Shown: positions 24,491 through 33,382 of the stretch, in pieces
Layout: every line of letters begins with the position of its first letter
Numbering within the stretch: position 1 is the stretch's first letter
Position numbers and translations under genes: made by a program
Notes under the pieces: model-generated
What the model was told of the DNA's origin: nothing
Seen by the model: the letters and a program-made list of their open reading frames with translations, nothing else
Databases searched by the model: none
Assembly (NCBI RefSeq): GCF_000266885.1
Contig: NC_018020.1
Coordinates: 1,860,001-1,924,000 of the forward strand
Source: Turneriella parva DSM 21527
Lineage (GTDB): Bacteria > Spirochaetota > Leptospiria > Turneriellales > Turneriellaceae
Length of the DNA: 64,000 nucleotides
Reading direction: 5' to 3'

Positions 24491-26353
24491 GTGAAAGCGA
24501 AGTCACTCGCCATTGCCATTATTGCGCTCTGCGGCACCGCCAGCACCGGCGCGGTTCAGGTCGATGACGGGTTTAGCCAGAGCGCCTTGAGCCGGGTCGA
24601 AATTCTGGTGACCGACAAGGCGCTCACGCTTTTGCAGATACAGAAGTTGAAGTTCTCACAACCTGCTGCATCACAGATAGGCCTTAGGGCCACCGAATCT
24701 GTCTGGCTGCGATTGCCCGTCGAATCAGCCGCAGCTGTGAAGGTACCACTCGTCGCCCGCTATGAGTTTCCATGGACAGACCGCGCCGAGTTCTTTGTCG
24801 TCAGAGAAAACGGCGAAGTCATCTCATCATCACTGGGGGGAGACACGGTCAAAGGGCGGCGTACCGAGCGCCTGCCGTTGGTGCGCTTCGAGCTGCAGCC
24901 GCAGGAAAGGCTGACTGTGTATCTGAAAGTCACCACGGTTGCCCGCGCAGCCGCGCAGATCAATCTTTACAGACGTGAATCTCTCTCCCCGCGTGTTTTC
25001 GCCGAGCTGCTCGCGCAAGGTGCCTTTGTCGGTGTCGTGTGCATGCTGCTCATCTTTCATCTGAATATGTACATCGCCACGCGCGACGCGATGCTACGCA
25101 GTTATCTCGGCTATATTTTGACTGTGTCTCTCTTCATGCCGCTGCGCAGCGGTATTTTGCCGCAATTTCTGTTTGGTGAGTATGCCCACCTCAGCGACAT
25201 GGTCTGGGTCATTTTGGTCAGTGCGACTTATTTCACCGGTGTGAGTTCGGCGCGGGCGTTGCTCTCGCTGAAAACCACAGACCCACGCGCCGACCGCCTG
25301 CTCTCTGTTCTGCAGGTACTCACGCTTACACCTGCGCTGGTTCTGTTCGTCGGCAGGCGTGAAGCATTCATTGCTGAAAACATCGCCGCGCTTTTTGTCG
25401 GGCCGCCACTGCTCGTGCTGGGCTTAATGCATGTGTTTCAGAAGCGCCAGCATGCGCTCTATTTCGTCGTTGGCTTTAGCGTACCGATCATTGCCGCGAT
25501 CGCCGATAACCTGGTCGAAGCCGGGGTTTTGCCCGCTTTCGCATTGCGAAACGAAATGTTGCCCGCGGCGATGCTCTTTGAGTTCTTGCTCTTCGCGCAG
25601 ATCATCTATCGCAAGCTCGCCGATTCAGAGACCGCGCGGGTCAGAGACCACGAAAGACTGACCCGCTTTCGCTCAGAACTGGCGTTTGCGAGTGCAATTC
25701 AAAAAAGCCTGTTGCCGCCGCTTGCGCAGACATTCGGCCGCATCGAAGTGCGCGCCGCTTACCGCTCTGAAAAAGCTGTTGGTAACGATTACTTTGATGT
25801 TCTCGAAGCCGGCAAAAACAGCATCGGGGTGCTGCTTACCGATGCCGGTGCTGGCAGGGCCTCGTCACTCGCTGCCGCGCTCGATGTCTCTGCGGTGCGC
25901 ATGGCATTTCGCAATAGTTTTTCAGCCGGCGCAGAACCTGATGTCGTGATGCAGCGCATGTTCGCGATGCTCGAGCCGGTGACGAAGTCGCGCCCGGTGG
26001 CCGCAACATACGTCACGCTCAACACTGACACGGGTTTCGTGCGAGGGTACTTGCATATGAATCCGGTGCCGGTGGTTGTGCGCGCAGGCGGCGCGCGTGA
26101 GGCGATATTTTCAGATAATGAGGATATCCCCCTTACTCAGAAATTTGACCTGCAGCTGCGCCCCGGCGACACATTGGTTCTGGCGACGACCGGCATCGCG
26201 CGGCGCATTAACCTCGTTCGTGACAGACTGCACCCCCGCGAACGCGTCGACAAGATGCAGCAACGGCCGCGTCTGAGTGCGGCGCGAACCAAGCGGCGCG
26301 CGCGCGACGACATGACTCTCATTACACTGCATTACGCCGAGGCTCAGAGTTGA
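24491..26353 (+). CDS. 7TMR-DISM receptor with degenerate SpoIIE/PP2C phosphatase domain
   Basis: 620 residues from GTG: signal peptide, a beta-rich sensor domain (about 25-175), seven TM helices (about 178-375) and a SpoIIE-like domain (about 395-620). The catalytic domain has lost key features: GGDYYD is GNDYFD, DVSGHG is DAGAGR, AGHPP is MNPVP, and the TDG motif is TTG with Thr567 in place of a metal-binding Asp. The late DD (606-607, RDDMT) remains. Phosphatase activity is therefore doubtful; it may bind a partner or regulate the intact paralogue made from the next gene, with which it overlaps by 4 bp (TTGA). The 7TMR-DISM sensor likely binds an unknown ligand outside the membrane. Confidence 0.85.
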   Translation: MKAKSLAIAIIALCGTASTGAVQVDDGFSQSALSRVEILVTDKALTLLQIQKLKFSQPAASQIGLRATESVWLRLPVESAAAVKVPLVARYEFPWTDRAEFFVVRENGEVISSSLGGDTVKGRRTERLPLVRFELQPQERLTVYLKVTTVARAAAQINLYRRESLSPRVFAELLAQGAFVGVVCMLLIFHLNMYIATRDAMLRSYLGYILTVSLFMPLRSGILPQFLFGEYAHLSDMVWVILVSATYFTGVSSARALLSLKTTDPRADRLLSVLQVLTLTPALVLFVGRREAFIAENIAALFVGPPLLVLGLMHVFQKRQHALYFVVGFSVPIIAAIADNLVEAGVLPAFALRNEMLPAAMLFEFLLFAQIIYRKLADSETARVRDHERLTRFRSELAFASAIQKSLLPPLAQTFGRIEVRAAYRSEKAVGNDYFDVLEAGKNSIGVLLTDAGAGRASSLAAALDVSAVRMAFRNSFSAGAEPDVVMQRMFAMLEPVTKSRPVAATYVTLNTDTGFVRGYLHMNPVPVVVRAGGAREAIFSDNEDIPLTQKFDLQLRPGDTLVLATTGIARRINLVRDRLHPRERVDKMQQRPRLSAARTKRRARDDMTLITLHYAEAQS

Positions 26354-28239
26354 AGGCTGCTTCGTTCGCGTTCACGTTCTTGCTGGCGATCGCGGGCCTT
26401 GCGGCTGCCGACCAGCCGAGGCTGCACATCGACGGCGCCTTTCAGGTGAAAGACGCAGCGGGTTATTTGTACTTTCGTCTCACGCAGCAAGATATCGAAG
26501 GCGTCATGCAGCCTGAAAGCGCCTGGTTGCCGCTTACCGCGCCGGTTGTGCAAGAGCGTTTTTCGGGCGACCGGCTTTGGCTCAGGATTTCGCTGGTGAA
26601 TGACAAAAACTTTCCCGCAAATCTGGTGTTGGTGGCCGGTGAAGCGCGCACCGACAAGACACATTTCTATCTCTACCAGGCAGGTAGTCTGCAGAGTGCG
26701 CACGCGGGGGGCGACCTTATAACGCGCAACTCACGGCCCGACTTTCTGGCGGCCCGCTTCGCGTTCACTCTGGCACCCAATTCAGAGGCGCAGATATTTG
26801 TGTTGGTTGAAAATCCGGTTGATCTTGCTGCCGATTTTACCCTGCTGCGCGATTCTGCTTTCGCCGAGTTCGGTGGACGCACCTATCTCATTCAGGGAAT
26901 TTTCTTCGGCGCGATCATGGTGTTGCTGCTGTTTTATGGCGCGATCTATCTGTCGAAGCGCTCGCGTATTGTCGCGGCGTATTTCTGGTATCTGGTCGCC
27001 GCCGGTGTTTTTTTCGCGGCGCGCACGGGGCTGTTGTACCAACATGTCGGCTACCTGTCTGCCGAAATCATGAACGTGCTCGTTGCGCCGTTGCCCGGTG
27101 TCATCTATGCGGCAGGCATTCGCTTCACGCGCGCCTTTCTCGAACTTGCGCGCGGGTCAACAAGCGACAAGATTCTGCGCACCGCCCAGTATGTTGCGCT
27201 TGTACCCGTGCCATTGGCCTTTGTTTCACGGCATTTAACGCGTGATGCCTGCGATTGGCTTTCGCTTATTCTCGGCCCGGGGTTGCTGCTGTATGTCTGG
27301 CTGATTCGCCGGGAAGCCCGAAAGTCGAACCTCTTTTTGCTCGGGTGGTGCTGGCCTATTCTGGTTTCGCTGCTGCAATACACTGGGTTTGACAGCTCTT
27401 ATCTCTTGCGCAATGTGTTGCTGCAGGCGGCGATGCTGGTCGAGTTCGTACTCTTTGCGATATTTGTCGGCCGTGACATCAGCCGCTTTGAGATCGAGCG
27501 CAGCCAGCAGAGTGTCAATTTACTGATGCTGCAAGAAGACCTTGAACAGGCGCGCCGCGTTCATGAAACACTGCTTCCCGTCGGCACACCCGATTTCGCC
27601 GGCCTCGCAATCGCTCAGCTCTACCGGCCCATGAGCGAGCTCGGCGGCGACTATTACGATTGGTTCAGACTGAGCGAACAACGCACCGTGCTGATCGTTG
27701 CCGACGTGACCGGGCACGGTCTGCCGGCCGCTCTCGATGCCGCCGTGGTGCACATTGCCTTTCAGACAGCCGTGGTTGAGGCAGATGACGCTGCGGCAAT
27801 TCTGTCGGCGATGAATGCAAGATTGATCGCGCAGGGTATCGACCGCTGTGTCAGCGCCGTCTGTGCAGTTTACGATCACGCGACCAAAACTTGCGAAATT
27901 GCACTCGCAGGGCACCCCCAGGCGATCGTTGTCAGCGGTAATCGTGCGCTGCCCGTCGGCGAATATGGCCCGCTACTCGGGTTCACGCATCACAGCGAAT
28001 ATATATCTTCGCGAGTGAGCCTGCGCGCAGGTGACCGGTTGTTTCTTTGCACCGACGGGGCTTATGAAATTCCCGAGTCTGAGGCAGACGACGAACATAT
28101 ACAATTTGCCGAGATGCTGGCGTCAAAATCGCACCTGCCGCTGGCCGCAGCACTCGAAGCCACACTCGAACATTTCGACGCGCTCAGACAGAACAAGAGC
28201 TCAGACGATGTGACGTTGTTGGGCGCCGAGGTGAAATAG
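26350..28239 (+). CDS. 7TMR-DISM receptor with intact SpoIIE/PP2C phosphatase domain
   Basis: 629 residues from TTG, overlapping the stop of its paralogue (TTGA). Layout: signal peptide, sensor domain (about 22-170), seven TM helices (about 172-375), a linker helix and the phosphatase (about 395-629). All SpoIIE motifs are intact: LGGDYYD, VADVTGHGLPAA, LAGHPQ, TDG (568-570) and SSDDVTL (616-622). Expected to remove phosphate from an anti-sigma antagonist or similar substrate on an outside signal. No anti-sigma or STAS gene is adjacent, so the target is unknown. Confidence 0.9.
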   Translation: MKAASFAFTFLLAIAGLAAADQPRLHIDGAFQVKDAAGYLYFRLTQQDIEGVMQPESAWLPLTAPVVQERFSGDRLWLRISLVNDKNFPANLVLVAGEARTDKTHFYLYQAGSLQSAHAGGDLITRNSRPDFLAARFAFTLAPNSEAQIFVLVENPVDLAADFTLLRDSAFAEFGGRTYLIQGIFFGAIMVLLLFYGAIYLSKRSRIVAAYFWYLVAAGVFFAARTGLLYQHVGYLSAEIMNVLVAPLPGVIYAAGIRFTRAFLELARGSTSDKILRTAQYVALVPVPLAFVSRHLTRDACDWLSLILGPGLLLYVWLIRREARKSNLFLLGWCWPILVSLLQYTGFDSSYLLRNVLLQAAMLVEFVLFAIFVGRDISRFEIERSQQSVNLLMLQEDLEQARRVHETLLPVGTPDFAGLAIAQLYRPMSELGGDYYDWFRLSEQRTVLIVADVTGHGLPAALDAAVVHIAFQTAVVEADDAAAILSAMNARLIAQGIDRCVSAVCAVYDHATKTCEIALAGHPQAIVVSGNRALPVGEYGPLLGFTHHSEYISSRVSLRAGDRLFLCTDGAYEIPESEADDEHIQFAEMLASKSHLPLAAALEATLEHFDALRQNKSSDDVTLLGAEVK

Positions 28240-28342
28240 CCGCTGCAAGCTGCAGTGCCCTGTAGCAATTGGCAGCTGCGATGCACGAGAGCGACCCTAC
28301 AGCTTATTGCAACCGAGCCGGTGGCCAAAGCATCTAATTCGC

Positions 28343-29407
28343 ATGACATCCACCAAAGCCGGCGAAGATGCTGGCGCGGGCTTTCACCGCGGTCTTAGAG
28401 AAGCGGTTTTCAGTTTTCTGAAAACCAAGTCATTGAACCCAATCGACGAATCGGGCCTTTTGCGCAAGGCAATCATTAACTACACGATGTGGTTTACGCT
28501 TTATGCAGCGTATCTCTTCGTCGGCGCACAATATGGCTGGTATGCGCTGCTACTAGTGCTACCGCTCGCTTTTGCGATGCTCTGCATTGTGCTGTCAGTG
28601 ATGCACGACGGCAGCCATGGCGCGTTCAGCAATTCACGCTTCATCAACTCGCTTGCCTCTTACAGTCTTGCTTTCGCCGGTGGCAGCCCGATTCTGTGGC
28701 GGCAGCTGCACGTGCGCGCGCACCACGACAACACGAATGTCATCGGTCACGATCAGGATTTCGAATCGGGTGGGCTTATTCGCCTGCACCCGGCGCAGGC
28801 TCAACACAAGGCACACCGCTTTCAGCATCTTTACGCGTGGTTTCTGTATATGGGCCACAGCATCCGTTGGATATGGTTTGACGACATTAAGGATTACTTC
28901 ACCAACCGGTGGCCGGTCAGCCCTACTGAGCGTAAAACCCTGCTCACAGAAATTGTTCTCGCAAAGGCATGGCATGCCGCAAGTTATCTGATTGTACCCG
29001 CGCTGGTGACGGGCAGCTGGCAGCTCGCGATCGTATTTTATCTCGCGCACTGGATGATACTCAGCGTCGCGCTGATTCTGGTCTTCGCCATGGCGCACCT
29101 GACACACGTACAAGAAATGCCTGCGTCGACCGCCGAAGGCAAACAAGACTGGGCACTGCACCAGCTCGCAACCACGGTAGACTTCGCGACCGAGAACCGC
29201 CTGCTCTCATGGATAGTCGGGGGCTTAAACTTTCAGATCGAGCACCATATCTTTCCGAAAATTTCGCACACGCGCTATAAACTCATTCAACCTGTGGTCA
29301 AAGAATATTGTGCAAAGCACGGTGTTCGCTACTTTGAGTATCCGACGTTTGCTTCAGTGCTCGGCGGCCATTACAGGCATCTCAAAACCCTCGGCCAGCC
29401 GGCTTAG
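28343..29407 (+). CDS. Membrane fatty acid desaturase
   Basis: 354 residues from ATG 28343 (a TTG at 28307 would add 12). Di-iron desaturase with all three His boxes: HDGSH, HVRAHH (after ILWRQL) and QIEHH (LNFQIEHHIFPKISHTRY), with paired TM helices (YTMWFTLYAAYLFVG, LLLVLPLAFAMLCIVLSVM; a second pair near 215-260). The Gln in the third box marks the front-end/acyl-CoA type (delta-6 like), here without a cytochrome b5 domain. It likely adjusts membrane lipid fluidity. A perfect 9-bp hairpin (28405-28426) lies near the start of the coding region. Confidence 0.9.
   Translation: MTSTKAGEDAGAGFHRGLREAVFSFLKTKSLNPIDESGLLRKAIINYTMWFTLYAAYLFVGAQYGWYALLLVLPLAFAMLCIVLSVMHDGSHGAFSNSRFINSLASYSLAFAGGSPILWRQLHVRAHHDNTNVIGHDQDFESGGLIRLHPAQAQHKAHRFQHLYAWFLYMGHSIRWIWFDDIKDYFTNRWPVSPTERKTLLTEIVLAKAWHAASYLIVPALVTGSWQLAIVFYLAHWMILSVALILVFAMAHLTHVQEMPASTAEGKQDWALHQLATTVDFATENRLLSWIVGGLNFQIEHHIFPKISHTRYKLIQPVVKEYCAKHGVRYFEYPTFASVLGGHYRHLKTLGQPA
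28405..28426 (+). other. Hairpin inside the 5' coding region of the desaturase
   Basis: GGTTTTCAG (28405-28413) and CTGAAAACC (28418-28426) pair perfectly around TTTT, about 60 nt after the ATG. It encodes part of the N-terminal cytoplasmic segment, so it may be only coding sequence, but could slow translation or act as an operator. Confidence 0.4.
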
Positions 29408-29414
29408 TACGAAC

Positions 29415-29455
29415 CGCACCGGCAGGCTTCGTCTGCCGTGGTCATGCATTTTAAC
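29415..29455 (+). terminator. Candidate terminator after desaturase
   Basis: CGGCAG (29420-29425) pairs with CTGCCG (29433-29438) around a 7-nt loop, followed after some bases by ATTTT. Weak; the stem is short and the T-run is displaced. Confidence 0.35.
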
Positions 29456-29466
29456 AGCGGGCCGAA

Positions 29467-29494
29467 TTGTCTTTGCGGCGTGTTTCAGTATTGT
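29467..29494 (+). promoter_or_regulatory. Candidate promoter of malic enzyme
   Basis: -35 TTGTCT (29467-29472), 16-bp spacer, -10 TATTGT (29489-29494). Transcription would start about 10 nt before the ATG at 29511, leaving a very short leader without a clear Shine-Dalgarno. Confidence 0.4.
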
Positions 29495-29510
29495 TTTACA
29501 TCCTTAATTC

Positions 29511-30863
29511 ATGCTATACGAGAAGTCGACCGACACTCTCATAAAAAATCTTCGCTGTTACATCACTGACCGCCCGGGTTACCTCGGCAAGCTGCTCACC
29601 ACAATCGGCATGCACGGCGGCAATATCGGTGACCTGCGTCTCATTAAACGCGCTGGCCTCAACAACCTGCGCGAAATCGAACTCTACGTGCGCGACCAGG
29701 CGCACATGCAAGACATTCTGCATGCGGTCGGTGAACTCGACGGCATTCAGGTCGATTCGGTTTCAGACGCCGTGCTCGATCTGCACCGCGGCGGCAAGAT
29801 CGAGATGCGCAGCATTGTTCCAGTCGAAAGCGCGGGGGATGTCAGACGAATCTATACGCCGGGTGTGGCGGCGGTCTGCCGCGCCATTCAACAAGACCCT
29901 GACCTGATGTACGAATACACATATGTCAAAAACACCGTCGCGATTGTCACCAATGGCACCGCGATTCTCGGGCTCGGCGATATCGGTGTGCGCGCCGGCA
30001 TGCCTGTCATGGAAGGCAAGGCGGTGCTGTTCTCAAAACTCGTCGGCATCAACGGCATTCCGATTCTCGTTGATTCGAAAGATATTCAAACCTGTATCGA
30101 GACGATCGTCAACATCGCGCCCTCGTTCGGTGCGATCAAGCTCGAAGACTTTCGCGCGCCCGAATGTTTTGCGATTGAAGAGGCCCTCATGCAACGGCTC
30201 GAGATGCCGATTATGCACGACGACCAGCACGGCACGGCGACCGTCGTGTTGGCGGCGCTGCTGAACGCGACGCGTTATGTGGGTGACGATTTGCGCGTGC
30301 TGAGCGTGGGCATTGTCGGGCTCGGGGCTGCCGGTAATGGTATTGCGCGTTTGCTCAAGAGTTTCGGTGTGCAGACGATCTATGGCGCCGATATCAATGA
30401 AGACGCTAAAAACCGCCTCGCAGAAATGGGCGGCACACCGCTACCGCTCGCAGATCTCATGCGCGAAGCCCAGGTGGTAGTTACCACAACCGGTGTACCC
30501 AACCTCATTAAACCCGAGATGGTTCGGCCGCGCCAGATAATTCTCGCGCTCTCAAACCCCGACCCTGAGATAAAGCCTGAAGCGGCGATAGAAGCCGGTG
30601 CGGCCTTTGCCGCAGATGGCCGCGGGGTAAATAATGCCCTTGCGTTTCCCGGTATCTTTAAAGGCGCATTGCAGGCCCGCGCGTCGCGCATCAACAACCG
30701 CATGAAAATCGCAGCGGCGTATGCCATTGCCTCGCTTGCAAACAGCGACCGCAAAGAGCTGGTGCCCGCGCTCTTGAACACTGAAGTGCACCAGAGGGTG
30801 ACCGAAGCTGTCGAGCGCGCTGCGCTCGAATCGGGTGCGGTGAAGAAACTCAGCGAAATGTAA
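29511..30863 (+). CDS. NAD(P)-dependent malic enzyme with N-terminal ACT domain
   Basis: Decarboxylates malate to pyruvate. 450 residues: an ACT domain (about 1-85, IKNLRCYITDRPGYLGKLLTTIG; a fold that senses amino acids or similar), then the malic enzyme domains. The second part has YTPGVAAVC, TNGTAILGLGDIG, MEGKAVLF, DDQHGTA near 235, the Rossmann loop GLGAAGNG and ALSNPDPE. The small-subunit bacterial type lacks long extra domains. The ACT fusion suggests allosteric control. Monocistronic, followed by a long inverted repeat shared with a convergent gene. Confidence 0.93.
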   Translation: MLYEKSTDTLIKNLRCYITDRPGYLGKLLTTIGMHGGNIGDLRLIKRAGLNNLREIELYVRDQAHMQDILHAVGELDGIQVDSVSDAVLDLHRGGKIEMRSIVPVESAGDVRRIYTPGVAAVCRAIQQDPDLMYEYTYVKNTVAIVTNGTAILGLGDIGVRAGMPVMEGKAVLFSKLVGINGIPILVDSKDIQTCIETIVNIAPSFGAIKLEDFRAPECFAIEEALMQRLEMPIMHDDQHGTATVVLAALLNATRYVGDDLRVLSVGIVGLGAAGNGIARLLKSFGVQTIYGADINEDAKNRLAEMGGTPLPLADLMREAQVVVTTTGVPNLIKPEMVRPRQIILALSNPDPEIKPEAAIEAGAAFAADGRGVNNALAFPGIFKGALQARASRINNRMKIAAAYAIASLANSDRKELVPALLNTEVHQRVTEAVERAALESGAVKKLSEM

Positions 30864-30876
30864 ATAACGGGCGGTG

Positions 30877-30922
30877 CCAAAGAACTGAAAGACAGCATCG
30901 TCGCTGCTTTTCAGTTCTTTGG
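30877..30922. terminator. Long inverted repeat between convergent genes
   Basis: CCAAAGAACTGAAA (30877-30890) and TTTCAGTTCTTTGG (30909-30922) are perfect 14-bp arms around an 18-nt loop, in the malic enzyme-esterase gap. The right arm includes the TGA (30911-30913) and last codons of the leftward esterase gene. No U-tract in either direction, so likely a two-way transcript-end structure without the classic tail. Confidence 0.6.
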
Positions 30923-31897
30923 TATTGATCGCTTGCCAATGCCAAAAAACTGCACGGAACGTTTGGCGAAGCAGATTTTTTCGCGGGTGAAATATTCGCC
31001 CGTTTCGCCACAACCCTCGTTGACGGGTATCGTATGCCCCATCGAGTTGAGGGTATAACTTTCGACGACGGTTTGCCCGGCGCGGTTCTTTATTTTGACC
31101 TGCTTGATATTGCCGGGCAGTGAAACGCGCAGCCTGCGTGGCGAGCGCAGCCGATGAACTTTCAGCCATTGGTCGAATGCATCTTGTAACCGGCTAAAGG
31201 CGACATTCTTGTCACGTTTGCCGTGCCATATGCTCGCCCGCGGCCAGCTCTTGGGGCGCTTTCCCCTCACTGCCGGGGGGGCAGGTGTCTTGTGTATGCA
31301 CTCGAAAAAATGCGCGATGCCTGAGTGGTCGGTTTCGCAGCGATATCCCCCCGCGCCGATTGCCGAAACCGCGGCGAAAGTTCGCGGATACGTCGCCGCC
31401 AGAATCTGCGCCAGCTGCCCGCCCGATGAAAACCCGGTGACAAACACCTCTTTGCGCGAAATCGGAAAATTCGCGAGCATATAGTGCACCATCTGCATGA
31501 CTGATTGAACCTCGCGCCGTTCGAGTGTTGCTGCGCCTTGAATCTGGTGGTTGAAGCAGAGGTTACGGTTATTCTCAGCGCGTTGCTCGGGATAGATCAC
31601 GAAAAAACCGTATTCATCGGCGAGCTCGTTGAAGCCCGCGTTCGAGAATTGTTTTGCCGAGCCGCCGCAGCCGTGCAGCGCGACGACCAGAGCCGTCTTG
31701 CCGACCGGTAAAGATTGCGGAGTGTAGAGATGCAGAACGAGCTTGCCTGGGTTGGTATCAAAGTTTTCAATGATCGAAAGCCCGGGCAGGGCGAGAGATG
31801 CCGGTTCTGTTTCATTTTCATTTGTTTGCGCATCCAGGCGAAAGGCAAAGAGCGAAAGAATGCAGAAGTGCAAAGTTGATCGCGCGCGACGCGGCAT
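30911..31897 (-). CDS. Exported esterase of the PHB-depolymerase (LpqC/feruloyl) family
   Basis: 328 residues; signal peptide with a short hydrophobic core (FCILSLFAFRLDAQ). Alpha/beta hydrolase with oxyanion segment ALHGCGGSA (73-81), nucleophile Ser157 in GFSSGGQ (155-161), a likely acid in WHGKRDKNV and a catalytic His in SMGHTIPV. Family members hydrolyse esters such as ferulate or short polyhydroxyalkanoates; the substrate here is unknown. Cys pairs (CFN, CET, CIHK, CGET, CFA) fit a disulfide-stabilised exported enzyme. Followed upstream by another exported gene on the same strand. Confidence 0.88.
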   Translation of the reverse strand: MPRRARSTLHFCILSLFAFRLDAQTNENETEPASLALPGLSIIENFDTNPGKLVLHLYTPQSLPVGKTALVVALHGCGGSAKQFSNAGFNELADEYGFFVIYPEQRAENNRNLCFNHQIQGAATLERREVQSVMQMVHYMLANFPISRKEVFVTGFSSGGQLAQILAATYPRTFAAVSAIGAGGYRCETDHSGIAHFFECIHKTPAPPAVRGKRPKSWPRASIWHGKRDKNVAFSRLQDAFDQWLKVHRLRSPRRLRVSLPGNIKQVKIKNRAGQTVVESYTLNSMGHTIPVNEGCGETGEYFTREKICFAKRSVQFFGIGKRSIPKN

Positions 31898-31946
31898 GCT
31901 GGTGACAATTTGACACCCCGCGACAGCAAATCAATTAAGTTGCTAA

Positions 31947-32399
31947 TTATTTAGTACCGCTCAGCGAAAAAGAATGCTTCTTGACTTTGCCCTTGTTCCA
32001 GTAAGAGCTCACCGTTGCGACCGCTTCTTGGTCAGGGACAGAAAATGCAACCCGCTCACCGAATTCACGTGTTTCGAATCGCCAAACAGCAGAACCTCTA
32101 TTTTGTTCGAGCCGGCACGCAACCTTGCCGCCTGAAAAGCCCATGCCATCTGCGAGGCCCGGGCAATATTGAAATGACCAACTGCGCCCGGGCTCGACCG
32201 CGATTGCTTTGAATTCAGACCCGATGCCCTCGTGTTGGCAGATGAGCGTTATGGGGGCCGATGAGTTGTTCGTCACGCTCCAGCAGCTTTGGTCTAGGGT
32301 ATTGTGGCAGTTCGCAAATTCATGCGCAAAGGAGGATCTTGTCATTGCCAGAAACAGCGCGGCTATGGCGACCGCAACGAGTGCTCTAGGTGCTTTCAT
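31947..32399 (-). CDS. Small exported protein, unknown
   Basis: 150 residues from ATG 32399, chosen because it starts a signal peptide (MKAPRALVAVAIAALFLAMTRSSFA) that the longer open frame to 32465 would bury. The mature part (about 125 residues) has several Cys (NCHNTLDQSCW, LICQHEG, YCPG, ACRL), suggesting two disulfides, and is beta-rich. No recognised family. The same-strand esterase gene follows after 49 bp and may be cotranscribed. Confidence 0.6.
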   Translation of the reverse strand: MKAPRALVAVAIAALFLAMTRSSFAHEFANCHNTLDQSCWSVTNNSSAPITLICQHEGIGSEFKAIAVEPGRSWSFQYCPGLADGMGFSGGKVACRLEQNRGSAVWRFETREFGERVAFSVPDQEAVATVSSYWNKGKVKKHSFSLSGTK

Positions 32400-32538
32400 G
32401 GCGTTTAGACTGCTGCGCGCTGGACAAAGTTCATTTTTCTGTGCGGCGGGGCGTGGCCCACACAAACGTACGATTTTCAGTACTTACAAAATCCCCCTGT
32501 TTTTCGAACATTGCGATCGTCTATCGCGTCAAAACTTT

Positions 32539-33315
32539 ATGAAGAAATTACAGCACCTCGCGGTCGTTCTGCTTGTGACCGCGGGGGGCGGTTGCCGAGA
32601 CCACAACCTCAGAGACTCAGCGGGTAACGCGCTGAAAAACCGCTGGCTTTACGCGTCGGCCGACGGTATCGCCAAAATCGAAAATTTTGAACCAACTCTG
32701 ACAATGAACGCAGGCGAGATCAGCGGTTACACGGGGTGCAACCATCTACGGGGCGATTTTGAGACCTCGGGAAATACGATCAAAATTCGCCAGAAGCTGA
32801 AAACATCGATGCCGTGCCGGTCGCAGGCTGCCGTCGCCGCCGAGCTCGCGTTCGAAAATCTGCTGCAGTTAGTGGTACGATACGAAGTTGAAGCAGGGGT
32901 GCTTCGCCTCATTACCGCCGATGGCAAAAAGCTCGTTATGCATGCGTACGTACCCGCGCCCCGCGCAGCGCTCACCGGCACCGAGTGGAAAATGCTGAGC
33001 GCTGCCATGATGCCGGGCGCAGTCGGCACTTCAGAAATGATTCAGGCGCACCGGGCCCGGTTCGAGGGCAGCCGGTTTCGTCTGCGCCAGAGCTGCTATG
33101 AAATCACGGCAGACTATTCGGCAAACGAGACTACCGTGCGCTTCGCGAACGTGCAGTTAAAACAGCAGGCGTGCAAAGAGCGTCGGGAGGCCGATTTTAC
33201 TCTGCAATACCTCGAACCCATGTTCGCAAAAATCGATCGGTACACGATCAGCGAACGCCGGCTGAGCCTTTTCGCGGGCGAAAAATTTCAACTCGATTTC
33301 GACGCTAAACCATGA
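32539..33315 (+). CDS. META/HslJ-domain lipoprotein
   Basis: 258 residues from ATG 32539; the open frame upstream to 32209 overlaps the opposite-strand exported gene and lacks a signal. Lipoprotein signal with AGGGC (Cys near residue 18). The mature part starts with a META/HslJ-type domain: GYTGCNHLRGDFETSGNTIKI...TSMPC, the conserved small domain known from heat-shock and motility-linked lipoproteins. A second, diverged copy may follow (LTGTEWKML near 150, then GSRFRLRQSC). Exact role unknown. Same-strand FecR lipoprotein gene starts 67 bp downstream. Confidence 0.8.
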   Translation: MKKLQHLAVVLLVTAGGGCRDHNLRDSAGNALKNRWLYASADGIAKIENFEPTLTMNAGEISGYTGCNHLRGDFETSGNTIKIRQKLKTSMPCRSQAAVAAELAFENLLQLVVRYEVEAGVLRLITADGKKLVMHAYVPAPRAALTGTEWKMLSAAMMPGAVGTSEMIQAHRARFEGSRFRLRQSCYEITADYSANETTVRFANVQLKQQACKERREADFTLQYLEPMFAKIDRYTISERRLSLFAGEKFQLDFDAKP

Positions 33316-33382
33316 CGCGGGCACCTTGGCGCGGGCCGGCAAAACCACTAGACCGGGTGAATCGTGCATCAGATATGCAGTC

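Noticed and set aside
32209-32538. Longer start for the META lipoprotein
   Set aside because: It overlaps the exported gene on the other strand and would bury the clear lipoprotein signal at 32539.
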